Source: an uncultured Bacteroidales bacterium
GTDB lineage: Bacteria; Bacteroidota; Bacteroidia; Bacteroidales; P3
DNA: 64,000 bases
NCBI GenBank assembly: GCA_947167075.1
Contig: CAMVGR010000007.1
Span: 40,051 to 104,050 of the forward strand
Direction: 5' to 3'
The position numbers and the translations under genes are program-made. The notes under the pieces are model-generated. The model was not told the DNA's origin. It worked only from the letters and a program-made list of their open reading frames with translations, and did not search any database. This document shows, piece after piece, positions 8,291 to 16,503 of the stretch (positions are counted from its first letter, which is position 1; each line of letters begins with the position of its first letter).

Positions 8291-9853
8291 TTAATGCTTG
8301 TTGGCGTTGCGTAGGAACCTGTTCCAGCGTATCTTGCTGCGATCCTTGTCCCAGCTGAAGTAGATGGTAAGTGCTTTGCCCACCAGGTGGTCTTCAGGCA
8401 CAAAGCCCCAATAGCGGCTGTCCACACTGTTGTGTCTGTTGTCGCCCATCATCCAGTAGTAGTTCTGCTGGCAGGTGTAGCTTGTGGTGGGTTGCCCGTT
8501 GATGTATATTTGGCCGTCTTTCACTTCCAGTTTGTTGCCTTCGTATACCTCTATCACACGACGGTAGAAGGGAAGGGTCTGAAGGTTCAGCTGTAGGGTC
8601 TCGCCCTTGGCGGGGATATGCACCGGACCGTAGTTGTCCACTGTCCAGAAGAGGGTGTCTATGTATGGGAAGAGGTCGGTGTTGCCGTGGGTGCTGTCGA
8701 CAGTCTGAACGAGGGGTTGTACATCCACCACCTCGTATTTCGATGCCATGCGGCTGGCTTTTTCGCGGGTGAGAGGTAGTATGTAGTAGGGGGTTCCCAT
8801 GTAGGCTCGCTGTTGTTCGGCGCGTGCGATGTCTTCGTTGCTCACGCCCATCTGCTGCAGCACTCGTTGTGGCAGTGCTATCTCGTTGAATAGCACGGCG
8901 TAGGTGAACTGCACCTCCTCGGGGTTGTCCATCTTTGCTCCGTTTATGTACACCTCCTGATTCTTTATCTGCACCTCCTCGCCGGGCAGTCCGATGCAGC
9001 GTTTGATGAAGTTTTCACGTTTGTCGACCGGTCGCACTCGTATCTTTCCTATCTCTATCCGCTCGCCGTATTCGTTCCATACACGGTCTTCCCGCACTGC
9101 TTCTTCGCCGTAGTTGCGTACCAGTTCGTGGTAGCTTCTATTGCTGAGTTGGGCGCTGCACATGGTGTCGCCGTCGGGATAGTTGAATACCACTGCGTCG
9201 TAGCGCTTCACGTGGGTTAGGCCTGGGTAGCGGTGGTAGGGCATTTTGATCAGCTTAGAATACGACTCTACAGAGCCGTTGGTGCCTGGCAACACGTTGT
9301 GCACCAGTGGCACTGCCAAGGGTGTCATGCTGGCTCGTGGACCATACGACAGTTTGCTCACCACCAAGTGGTCGCCCACAAGCAGGCTTTTCTCCATCGA
9401 GCTGGAGGGGATGTTGTACAGTTCGATGCAGAAGCTTCTGATGATCATGGCTGCCACCAGTGCAAAAACGATGGCATCCAGCCAATCGCGGGCTCCCTTC
9501 ACCTTCTCTGGCGGGTCGGTTTTGGCATCGTGCCACACATAGCGTGGATTGGCTCCCAGCCATGGCAGGTATATCCACGGGAAGATGATGGCGAAGGTCT
9601 GCTCCCAGAAGCTGTACCGGCGGCAGCAGCGTGCTGTGTCGGTCACACGTAGCAAAAGGCTGAAAATATTGATAGCCGGCACGAACAGAAACAGGTATGA
9701 AGGCCATTTCTTGTCGCACAGGCGGGTCCACAGCAGCACGTTCCACACTGGCACCAGGGCTTTCCACCACGCTAGTCCCGCTTTTTTGAACACCAAGCTC
9801 AATCCGGCTAGCGATCCTGCAAAATAGATGATGATAAAGATGTTGTACAACAT
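8291..9853 (-). CDS. lepB: Signal peptidase I with N-terminal membrane extension
   Basis: The enzyme removes signal peptides from exported proteins at the inner membrane. It has 520 residues, much longer than E. coli LepB (324). Residues 1-110 hold three hydrophobic segments of a DUF5684-like module. A further membrane helix (about 126-142) precedes the S26 peptidase domain. The catalytic serine S152 is in IPSSSMEKSLLVGDH and the general-base lysine K284 is in NFIKRCIGLPGE. The box-E motif MMGDNRHNSVDSRYWG is present. A long insertion separates Ser and Lys boxes and another lies before box E, as in other Bacteroidota SPases. It sits in one operon with a glycosyltransferase upstream and parC downstream. 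Confidence 0.94.
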   Translation of the reverse strand: MLYNIFIIIYFAGSLAGLSLVFKKAGLAWWKALVPVWNVLLWTRLCDKKWPSYLFLFVPAINIFSLLLRVTDTARCCRRYSFWEQTFAIIFPWIYLPWLGANPRYVWHDAKTDPPEKVKGARDWLDAIVFALVAAMIIRSFCIELYNIPSSSMEKSLLVGDHLVVSKLSYGPRASMTPLAVPLVHNVLPGTNGSVESYSKLIKMPYHRYPGLTHVKRYDAVVFNYPDGDTMCSAQLSNRSYHELVRNYGEEAVREDRVWNEYGERIEIGKIRVRPVDKRENFIKRCIGLPGEEVQIKNQEVYINGAKMDNPEEVQFTYAVLFNEIALPQRVLQQMGVSNEDIARAEQQRAYMGTPYYILPLTREKASRMASKYEVVDVQPLVQTVDSTHGNTDLFPYIDTLFWTVDNYGPVHIPAKGETLQLNLQTLPFYRRVIEVYEGNKLEVKDGQIYINGQPTTSYTCQQNYYWMMGDNRHNSVDSRYWGFVPEDHLVGKALTIYFSWDKDRSKIRWNRFLRNANKH

Positions 9854-9926
9854 GTTTCAATTCTGTTTGTTTATTCTTTACTTTCTTTTGTTCAGTCGAT
9901 CTGTATTCTTGTTTGTCCTGCGGCAC

Positions 9927-11012
9927 CTACTGCTGTCGTGTCACTTGGTCGAGCAGTGCCGTAAGGGTGTTTTTTTCCTTCTCCCAATTCATATCGCGAC
10001 GGGCAGCGGCGAAGTCGTCGTCGGTCCAATGCCGGTCTAGTATGCGTCTCACGCTCTGTGCCAGTGCTTCGGCACCTGGTTCGCGCATGATTTCGCCCAC
10101 CTTGTAGCGTCGCACCACGGCGGCCATCTCGGGCAGGTCGCTCACCACCATCGGCACTCCGGCCCGCACAAAATCGCCCACGCGGTTGGGGAGGGCGTAG
10201 TGGTAGCTCAATCCGATGTCTTCCAGCATCACCAATCCCACGTCGGCCTCCAGGGTCATCTGTTCCAGCTCGTGGGGCATCAGCCGACCGGTGAAGCGGA
10301 TGCGGTCGCTCCATGGTTTGCTGGCGGCCCTCCGCTGCATCTCTTCCAGCAGGTCGCCGTCGCCAGCCACCACCAGTCGGCAGTCGGGTAGCCATTCCAG
10401 TGCGTCGATGGCCCAGTCCACCCCCCGCCCTTTGTTTACGCGGCCTTGGTAGAGCAGGATTCGCTGTTGGCCTTCTTCGTGAGGGCGCACCGGCACCGGA
10501 GCTCCTGCAGGTAGATTGCGTACCACAGACATCTGCACTCCCAGTTCGTTGCGATAGTGGGCCGCTATGCTACCGCACACCGTCAGCAATCCGTCGCAGC
10601 AGGGCATCAGCAGTCGCTCGATAGTGCGCCACACCCAGCGTACCAACGGTTTGTCTACCAGTTCGGGCACTTCGGGCATCAGCTCATGGGCATCCATCAC
10701 CAGCTTCACTCCGCTCCGCAGCGAGGCCATGTAGCAGCCAGGCAGCGTGTCGCTATCGTTGGCCCATACCACATCCACAGCCTCTTTCCTCAGCCGGCGC
10801 CATAGCTGCCAGTTGAGTTCGGCATAGAATCGCCACCCCCGCTGGTGTCTCAGTGGCAGGTCGTTACGGCCTACTACAAGCACCTCGCAGCCCGCCTCCT
10901 CCAGTGCCTGTCGGTGACGAGCCACACGCTGGTCGGTCAGCAGGTCGTTGCTCACCGCCATTGCTATGCGCCGTTTTGGATTGCTACGCATCCTATGCTT
11001 TATTTCTTCCAT
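9927..11012 (-). CDS. Glycosyltransferase, group 1 (GT4-like)
   Basis: A GT-B glycosyltransferase of 361 residues. The N-terminal acceptor half includes AVSNDLLTDQRVARH and VWANDSDTLPGCYMA with a DAHELMPE block. The C-terminal donor half includes YQGRVNKGRGVDWAIDAL, VVAGDGDLL and SYHYALPNRVGDFVRAGVPMV, the usual donor-site E-loop position. It is the first gene of the minus-strand operon, 73 bases before lepB. No signal peptide or membrane segment is evident, so it should act at the cytoplasmic face. An alternative start at the internal Met7 is possible. Substrates cannot be assigned from sequence. Confidence 0.88.
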   Translation of the reverse strand: MEEIKHRMRSNPKRRIAMAVSNDLLTDQRVARHRQALEEAGCEVLVVGRNDLPLRHQRGWRFYAELNWQLWRRLRKEAVDVVWANDSDTLPGCYMASLRSGVKLVMDAHELMPEVPELVDKPLVRWVWRTIERLLMPCCDGLLTVCGSIAAHYRNELGVQMSVVRNLPAGAPVPVRPHEEGQQRILLYQGRVNKGRGVDWAIDALEWLPDCRLVVAGDGDLLEEMQRRAASKPWSDRIRFTGRLMPHELEQMTLEADVGLVMLEDIGLSYHYALPNRVGDFVRAGVPMVVSDLPEMAAVVRRYKVGEIMREPGAEALAQSVRRILDRHWTDDDFAAARRDMNWEKEKNTLTALLDQVTRQQ

Positions 11013-11184
11013 TAACGGTGTTCTTTTCTTTTTTCGTATCCCTGTTGAAAAAAAAACTCCTCATCGGCCTCCTCGAGCAGTCGCCCTCCCGACGTGCCCG
11101 ACTCCCACTGCCACCCTTCCGCGGAACGCAGCCGGAGGCCATCCGTATTTTTTCCGTCCACACATCGTGATTAAGCGAGGATGG

Positions 11185-11226
11185 TACGGTGCATGTACGG
11201 TGCATGTACGGTTCAAGTACGGTGCA
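11185..11226 (+). repeat. Tandem array of 11-bp units (family B, copy 1)
   Basis: Four consecutive units TACGGTGCATG, TACGGTGCATG, TACGGTTCAAG, TACGGTGCAGA with an 11-bp period. Related arrays are at 22042-22101 (opposite orientation), 30079-30127 and 41630-41693. It lies in the 386-bp gap between a leftward glycosyltransferase and a rightward lipoprotein gene (11013-11398). The rest of that gap contains no recognisable gene. Confidence 0.9.
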
Positions 11227-11398
11227 GATAGCCTGATGTGCTGTGTTTCAGAGCGAAATGGGTTGAATTGAATGGTTGGATACAATAAATATGGCAAGTG
11301 AACGTTAGGTATAAGCATGTCTCTTCGGATAGTGGCTGCAAATGGCTGAATCCGAGTGCATAGATAGAAAAAGTATAAACAGAATGAGGAATGACAGT

Positions 11399-12343
11399 AT
11401 GACAAATAAGATATGGACATCGATGCTTGCGATGGCTGTGATGCTGCTGACGGCTTGCACCGATAGCGAGTCCAAACTAGAGAAGCGGGCGGCAGAATTG
11501 TGCCAATATGTACCTGACCACGAGCTGTTGGAACAGTCGCGGGAATACATGACGGAGGATTTCTATGCCGTACTGGATACGATGTTCAATCTGCCCGAGC
11601 AGGAAGAATTGGCCCACGAATGGCTCTACTATTTCGTGACGGGCAACGGCGGCACAATAGCCGACTACGAGGTGACCGATGTGCAGCGCATCGATGCGAC
11701 GCATGCCGTGGCCAACATCAAGGTGCGACAGAAGTGGGAGGACGGTTCGTTCGACGAGTCGACCGATGTGGAGATGCACTGCCTGTATATGGAGAAAGTG
11801 GGCGGACAATGGCTGATGTCGGATTTCGACGAACACAAGGCCGACTGCATACAATACCTAGCCAACTACAGACGCGAACAGGCTGTGCGCGATGCCATGG
11901 CAGACTATCTGGTCAGTAGGATAGGAAGCGGATACCTGCAGGGCGAGCTGTGTGTGCCTACGCTGATGATAGTGGCGGCGGAGGAGCAGGATTCGACCCA
12001 TGCTCGGGTATGGTGCGACACGTGGGTGGACTGGTATCGTGTGGCAGGCGACACACTGAAGTCGGTGTCGGGTGGTAATCATTCTGGATGTATGAGCCTG
12101 GAGAAACAAGCCGACGGAAAACTGATAGTGACAGATTTTGAGCAGACTGTAGACGGGGCAGGAAACGATGCCAGTGCCCGTCGGATATTCGGTACTCACT
12201 ACGAAGTGTACCAGAACGTCCACTCCAATGCAGACATCCGCGAAGCCCTGCGCAGGCTGCAACTGCAGAATTATGTCAGCCAACACAAGATGGAAGTGCA
12301 CTACTACCAAGACTACGGCTGGCCTGCCGTGGCCCTGCAGTAG
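11399..12343 (+). CDS. Hypothetical lipoprotein with NTF2-like region
   Basis: A predicted envelope lipoprotein of 314 residues. The chosen ATG gives a clean signal peptide ending in the lipobox LLTAC (MTNKIWTSMLAMAVMLLTAC). A GAGGA Shine-Dalgarno-like stretch lies 8 bases upstream. ATGs at 11384 and further upstream would put a charged segment before the signal. The mature part starts with a Ser/Glu-rich spacer. It then has two segments that look like related alpha-plus-beta modules (for example DVEMHCLYMEKVGGQWLMSDF), reminiscent of NTF2/DUF3828-like folds, but this is only an impression. It precedes a Nudix gene by 85 bp on the same strand. No function can be assigned. Confidence 0.72.
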   Translation: MTNKIWTSMLAMAVMLLTACTDSESKLEKRAAELCQYVPDHELLEQSREYMTEDFYAVLDTMFNLPEQEELAHEWLYYFVTGNGGTIADYEVTDVQRIDATHAVANIKVRQKWEDGSFDESTDVEMHCLYMEKVGGQWLMSDFDEHKADCIQYLANYRREQAVRDAMADYLVSRIGSGYLQGELCVPTLMIVAAEEQDSTHARVWCDTWVDWYRVAGDTLKSVSGGNHSGCMSLEKQADGKLIVTDFEQTVDGAGNDASARRIFGTHYEVYQNVHSNADIREALRRLQLQNYVSQHKMEVHYYQDYGWPAVALQ

Positions 12344-12428
12344 TACTGCGAAGAGGGCAGGAGGTCAGATAGAATCCCTTTTCCACAACTAAACACACTG
12401 ATATTTAAGAGAGAAACAACTATTTGTG

Positions 12429-12914
12429 ATGAAACTGAGCTATAAATATTATACAATAGGCATACCGCTGCCCACACTGAGACGACTGAAACGTCGCATG
12501 AAATGGGTGAGGGCGGCAGGCGGCGTGGTGAGCGACGACGAAGGCAATATGCTGGTCATATTGCGCAATGGCCGATGGGATTTGCCCAAAGGCCGTGTGG
12601 AAGAAGGCGAGAGCACATTGCGTGCGGCCCTGCGCGAGGTGCAGGAGGAGACCGGCGTATCGGCCTCCCCTCAGCAGTTTCTCACCAAGACCTACCATTG
12701 CTACAACCTCTATGGGGGATGGCACCTGAAGCAGACCTTTTGGTACACGATGCGTGTGCACGGGGTGTGTCCGCCCACTGTGCCGCAGACCGAAGAGGGA
12801 ATAGAACAGGCGGTGTGGGTGCGTCCGCGGCAGTGGTATCGTCGTATGAAGCATAGCTATGGAACAATGCGTGTGATAGCCAAACAAATGCGATGGACAA
12901 GGTTGACCAAATAG
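12429..12914 (+). CDS. Nudix hydrolase
   Basis: A 161-residue hydrolase of nucleoside-diphosphate-linked compounds. The Nudix box is complete: it begins GRVEEGESTLRAALREVQEE at about residues 57-76 and continues TGV, with all catalytic Glu residues. RWDLPKG precedes the box. The N-terminal 30 residues are basic and not part of the fold. A GTG lies directly before the ATG at 12429, and the ATG is preferred. The end overlaps the dprA start by 22 bases, so the two are translationally coupled. The substrate is unknown. Members with the DLPKG lead-in include diphosphoinositol/diadenosine polyphosphate-type hydrolases, but this is not decisive. Confidence 0.9.
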   Translation: MKLSYKYYTIGIPLPTLRRLKRRMKWVRAAGGVVSDDEGNMLVILRNGRWDLPKGRVEEGESTLRAALREVQEETGVSASPQQFLTKTYHCYNLYGGWHLKQTFWYTMRVHGVCPPTVPQTEEGIEQAVWVRPRQWYRRMKHSYGTMRVIAKQMRWTRLTK

Positions 12915-13999
12915 CATTGGCAATGATTCCGGGTTTGGGCCCTACCGCCTGCCGTCGGCTGCTCGATCTATATCCAGGCGAGAATATCTTCGCCCTGCCA
13001 GCCAACGAACTGACGCGGGCGTTGGGTGGCCGTAGGGAGGTGCTACACGCTGTGCTCAACAAGACCACCCACCATCAGGCAGAAGAGGAGCTGAAACGTA
13101 TCGCGCAGCATGGCATAAGGGCTCTCTTCTGTACGGACGAGGACTATCCTTCAAGGCTCAACAGTGAGGATACACTCGACTGTCCGGTGCTGATATATGT
13201 AATGGGTACCGCCGACCTCAATGCCGAACGCACGGTGGCCCTAGTAGGGAGTCGCAAGGCCACACCGCATGGGCAGGACGACTGTCGGCGGCTGGTAGAG
13301 GGGTTGGCCGGAGTGCATCCCACCATAGTTAGCGGCCTAGCCTATGGCATCGATACCCAAGCTCACACGGCATCGCTTGAACAACACCTGCCTACCATTG
13401 CGGTGCTGGGCCATGGTTTGGACACGATATACCCCTCGCAAAACCGGCAGTTGGCCGCACGCATAGTGGACGAAGGCGGTGCTCTGCTGACAGAATACCC
13501 GTTTGGAACTGCCATTAACCCGAACTATTTCCCCGCTCGCAACCGTATCATCGCCGCCTTGAGCGACGCCACTGTGGTGGTGGAGGCCGCTGCCAAGGGT
13601 GGGGCACTGATTACTGCGACGATAGCTTTGGGATACCATCGCGAGGTGTACGCTGTGCCAGGACGCATCAGCGACAAGTATTCGGAAGGTACTAATAGCC
13701 TAATAGCCAACAATCAGGCCTCGCTAATCAGGGGTGCCAACGACCTAATCGAGCAGATGGGGTGGCCACAAGAAGGGGGGAACGAGGACAATGGGCAGCA
13801 AAAACTGTTCGATGTGCTGCCACCGGAGGAGCAACGCATAGTGGATATGCTGCGTGAGCAGGGCGATATGGCCATGGATACTATCGTGCAGCAGTTGCGA
13901 ATGCCGATGCCACAAGTGGTATCCCTGTTGTTCCATCTAGAAATGCAGCGGCATATCAGACTGCTGCCAGGCCGAATATATCATTTAGTAGAAAGATAA
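12893..13999 (+). CDS. dprA: DNA-processing protein DprA
   Basis: DprA loads RecA on incoming single-stranded DNA during natural transformation. The 368-residue protein has an N-terminal helix-hairpin-helix-like region (IPGLGPTACRRLLDLYP) and the Rossmann-fold DNA-binding core with VALVGSRKATPHGQ, SGLAYGIDTQAH, LGHGLDTIYPSQN and ARNRIIAALSDATVVVEAA. A C-terminal winged-helix (about 300-368, IVDMLREQGDMAMDTIVQQL) is present. Length is normal. It overlaps the Nudix gene by 22 bases and is followed after 15 bases by a MORN lipoprotein gene. Other competence genes are not in the window, so transformability cannot be judged. Confidence 0.96.
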   Translation: MDKVDQIALAMIPGLGPTACRRLLDLYPGENIFALPANELTRALGGRREVLHAVLNKTTHHQAEEELKRIAQHGIRALFCTDEDYPSRLNSEDTLDCPVLIYVMGTADLNAERTVALVGSRKATPHGQDDCRRLVEGLAGVHPTIVSGLAYGIDTQAHTASLEQHLPTIAVLGHGLDTIYPSQNRQLAARIVDEGGALLTEYPFGTAINPNYFPARNRIIAALSDATVVVEAAAKGGALITATIALGYHREVYAVPGRISDKYSEGTNSLIANNQASLIRGANDLIEQMGWPQEGGNEDNGQQKLFDVLPPEEQRIVDMLREQGDMAMDTIVQQLRMPMPQVVSLLFHLEMQRHIRLLPGRIYHLVER

Positions 14000-14014
14000 A
14001 ACACAAAGCGAAAC

Positions 14015-14527
14015 ATGAAGAAGATAATCTATGCAGTGTTGGTGGCGATGCTTGTTGCGTCGTGTACGGGCGGCCACCGGACAGAGAAATTTACCTCGCA
14101 GGACGGGTCGGTGAAGGCTACCAGACATGGCGACAAATGGTCGATAGTGGATTCGACAGGCCGTGAGGTGGTGGAGCAATACGACTCGATGCGTGTGCTG
14201 GAAGTGGGCGAGGATGGACATCCGATGTCGGTGAAATACTACAAAGGCGACGAAGAACACCTCCTGCAGTACTACAGCAACATGCAGCTGCGTGGAGAAG
14301 GTGTGATGAAAAACGGCCTTCGCGAGGGCAGATGGGTATACTACCACCCCAACGGAATGAAGCAGGTGGAGGCATTCTTTGTGAATGGAAAAGAACAGGG
14401 CCCCTACCGAGTGTATCGCGACAATGGCATTCCGGTCTATGTGGGCACCTACACCGACGGCAAGCCTTCCGGTGTGTGGGAGGTGTATGACAACGAGGGC
14501 CAGCTGGTACAAAAGAGCGAGTATTGA
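14015..14527 (+). CDS. MORN-repeat lipoprotein (YwqK-like)
   Basis: A 170-residue predicted lipoprotein. The signal peptide ends in the lipobox MLVASC. The second half contains about three tandem MORN_2-type repeats (for example GLREGRWVYYHPNGMKQVEA, GKEQGPYRVYRDNGIPVYVG, GKPSGVWEVYDNEGQLVQ), each about 22-24 residues. Such repeats are found in YwqK-like proteins, sometimes annotated as antitoxin components, but no toxin partner is visible here. The stop codon overlaps the ATG of the next gene (TGATG), so it is in an operon with dprA and cca. The molecular role is unknown and is probably structural at the cell envelope. Confidence 0.82.
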   Translation: MKKIIYAVLVAMLVASCTGGHRTEKFTSQDGSVKATRHGDKWSIVDSTGREVVEQYDSMRVLEVGEDGHPMSVKYYKGDEEHLLQYYSNMQLRGEGVMKNGLREGRWVYYHPNGMKQVEAFFVNGKEQGPYRVYRDNGIPVYVGTYTDGKPSGVWEVYDNEGQLVQKSEY

Positions 14528-16008
14528 TGATCGACCTAGGCCTTGACATATTCCGCAAGGTAGGCCAGGAGGCCGACCGTATGGGAATAGATGTGTATGC
14601 CGTTGGAGGTGTGGTGCGCGACTATTTCCTGCAGCGCCCTTGTACGGACATCGACTTTGTCTGTGTGGGTCGCGAGCATGGGGGCGAGGTGCACATCGGC
14701 ATCGCCCTGGCCCATGCCGTGTCGGACAGTGTGGGAGGAAGCAAGGTGTCAGTGTTTCGCAACTTCGGTACCGCAGAGTTCCTCTATAAGGGATTGCAGC
14801 TAGAGTTTGTGGGAGCACGCCGCGAGAGCTACAGCCACGAAAGCCGCAAGCCGGTGGTGGAGAATGGCACCCTCGAGGACGACCAGCGGCGACGCGACTT
14901 CACGGTGAATGCTTTGGCTGTCTGCCTCAACGAATCGCGATATGGCGAGCTGGTAGACCCCTTTGGGGGTATTCGTGACCTGAACGAGGGTATACTGCGC
15001 ACCCCCCTGGAGCCTGACACCACTTTCAGCGACGACCCGCTCCGGATGATGCGGGCCATAAGGTTCGCTTCCCAGCTGGGGTTCCGAATCGAGGAGGCCA
15101 CTCTGGAGGCCATCGGACGCAATGCGGAGCGACTGAAGATAGTGTCGATGGAGCGCATCGTGGTGGAGCTGAACAAAATCATGCTTTCGCCGGTGCCATC
15201 CGTAGGGCTGAAGCTGATGCAACGCTGCGGGCTGATGCAGTATGTGCTGCCAGAAATCGATGCATTGCAGGGCGTGGAAACAGTAGACGGACGCGGCCAC
15301 AAGGATATTTTCTACCACACCATGCAGGTGTTGGACAATGTATGTCAAGCGCAAAACGACGCTGCGCAGACCACGTCGGCCAATTCTCAATCCTCAATTC
15401 TCGATTCTCAACTATGGCTCCGCTGGGCTGCACTGCTGCACGACATAGGCAAACCCGGCGTGAAGCGCTACGACGAGCGACAGGGATGGACCTTCCACGG
15501 CCACGAAGCCCGCGGAGCACACATGGTGAAGCGCGTATTCAAACGCCTGCGCCTGCCGCTGGGCGAAGAGATGCGCTATGTGGAGAAGCTGGTCATGCTG
15601 CACATGCGCCCCATCGTGCTGAGCGAGGACGAGGTGACCGACAGCGCCGTGCGTCGCCTCCTCTTCGAGGCGGGCGACGACATCGACGACCTCATGCTGC
15701 TCTGCAACGCCGACATCACCAGCAAAAATCCCGAGAAAGTAAAGAAACACAAGGCCAACTTCGAGCTTGTCAAACGCAAGCTCGTCGAGCTGGAGGAGCG
15801 CGACCGCATCCGCAACTTCCAGCCGCCCGTCAGTGGCGAAGACATCATGACCACCTTCGGCATCGGCCCCTGCCGCGAGATAGGCACCATCAAGGACGCT
15901 ATCAAGGATGCCATCCTCGACGGACTGATACCCAACGAGCGCGATGCCGCCTGGCAGATGATGCTCCGCCTGGGCGAAGAGCTAGGCCTGAAGCCGGCAA
16001 CGAAATAA
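14527..16008 (+). CDS. cca: CCA tRNA nucleotidyltransferase / poly(A) polymerase family with HD domain
   Basis: The enzyme adds or repairs the 3' CCA end of tRNAs, or acts as the related poly(A) polymerase. The 493-residue protein has the nucleotidyltransferase motif GGVVRDYFL, the metal-binding DID of CTDIDFVC, the motif RRDFTVNALAV, and the RNA/nucleotide motif DDPLRMMRAIRFASQLGF. A C-terminal HD domain includes LLHDIGKPGV and HGHEARGA. Just before the HD domain (about residues 273-296) is a low-complexity insertion containing NSQSSILDSQ, encoded by a repeat that also interrupts NqrF. The ATG overlaps the upstream stop by one base. An imperfect terminator follows at 16025-16074. Confidence 0.94.
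   Translation: MIDLGLDIFRKVGQEADRMGIDVYAVGGVVRDYFLQRPCTDIDFVCVGREHGGEVHIGIALAHAVSDSVGGSKVSVFRNFGTAEFLYKGLQLEFVGARRESYSHESRKPVVENGTLEDDQRRRDFTVNALAVCLNESRYGELVDPFGGIRDLNEGILRTPLEPDTTFSDDPLRMMRAIRFASQLGFRIEEATLEAIGRNAERLKIVSMERIVVELNKIMLSPVPSVGLKLMQRCGLMQYVLPEIDALQGVETVDGRGHKDIFYHTMQVLDNVCQAQNDAAQTTSANSQSSILDSQLWLRWAALLHDIGKPGVKRYDERQGWTFHGHEARGAHMVKRVFKRLRLPLGEEMRYVEKLVMLHMRPIVLSEDEVTDSAVRRLLFEAGDDIDDLMLLCNADITSKNPEKVKKHKANFELVKRKLVELEERDRIRNFQPPVSGEDIMTTFGIGPCREIGTIKDAIKDAILDGLIPNERDAAWQMMLRLGEELGLKPATK
15382..15413 (+). repeat. AATTCTCA-type 8-bp-period repeat inserted in frame in cca
   Basis: The 32 bases are built from AATTCTCA-like units and encode NSQSSILDSQ within the CCA enzyme. They match 30 of 32 positions in the reverse complement of 52807-52838 inside nqrF. 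The insertion keeps the reading frame and lies at a domain boundary. Confidence 0.88.
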
Positions 16009-16024
16009 TAGCCTTCGAATCTAC

Positions 16025-16074
16025 AAGAGGCTGTCTCCAGGGTTCCTTAAGCGGAGCTGTTTGGGACACCCTCT
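16025..16074 (+). terminator. Imperfect hairpin terminator after cca
   Basis: AAGAGGCTGTCTCCA pairs imperfectly with TTGGGACACCCTCTT around a 20-base internal segment. It is followed by TTCTTTTTG. The distal arm carries the GGGACACCC motif found in other hairpins of this window. Confidence 0.6.
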
Positions 16075-16189
16075 TTCTTTTTGTCTATCATTCAGTCAAC
16101 TATCCCTGCGGGTTCACGCTCGTTCTGTTCTCCTACAGTTGCTCCGCACTCCTTTCTTCCTGCCCTTGCCGACGGCATGACTACCTCTG

Positions 16190-16270
16190 TTGTCCGCTTG
16201 TTGTCCGCTTGTTGTCCGGTTGTTGTCCGCTTTTAAAGCGGACAACAAGCGAGCATCAACCGGACAACAA
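16190..16270. repeat. Palindromic array of 11-bp units (family A, copy 2)
   Basis: Four units of TTGTCCG[C/G]TT[G/T] (16190-16233) face, across a TAAA centre, GCGGACAACAA, a degenerate GCGAGCATCAA and CCGGACAACAA (16238-16270). The period is 11 bp as in the copy at 3310-3401. It sits in the 495-bp gap between cca and the fimbrillin-like gene. Confidence 0.9.
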
Positions 16271-16433
16271 CTGGACAGGTGGCGAGGGCATACGCTCGGC
16301 GAGTTGCAGTGGATTGGGAGGCATGGCTTCGCTATCATCGCTCAAATGGTCATAAAACCAGTTGGCCCACATAGCCGAGCAGTGGCTTTTAGGCCAGGGA
16401 TGGGGTAGGCTGCACGGAAGGACAAGAATTTTT
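16256..16433 (-). pseudogene. Possible C-terminal remnant of an unknown gene
   Basis: On the minus strand an open frame without an obvious start reads through HPWPKSHCSAMWANWFYDHL and SDDSEAMPPNPLQLAERM. It stops at 16256-16258 inside the family A array. The composition looks protein-like, not like random shadow translation, but it has no recognised family, no promoter and no start codon at the right place. It could be the tail of a gene cut off by rearrangement at this locus. Confidence is low. Confidence 0.25.
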
Positions 16434-16459
16434 TTTTTCGTCGAATAAGAAAAAATTCT

Positions 16460-16467
16460 TATATTTG
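16460..16467 (+). promoter_or_regulatory. Predicted -7 element for the fimbrillin-like gene
   Basis: TATATTTG matches TAnnTTTG, 37 bases before the ATG at 16504. A weak TTCG-containing T-run lies about 19-20 bases upstream (16431-16440). Confidence 0.6.
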
Positions 16468-16503
16468 CAGCAGCTAAATGTTATTACAATATTAATTAAC
16501 GCA

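Noticed and set aside
14524..14526. TTG start for cca
   Set aside because: The next codon in frame is ATG (14527), which overlaps the upstream stop, and it is the ordinary choice. The same logic moves murF from a TTG at 21852 to ATG 21846 and Nudix from GTG 12426 to ATG 12429.
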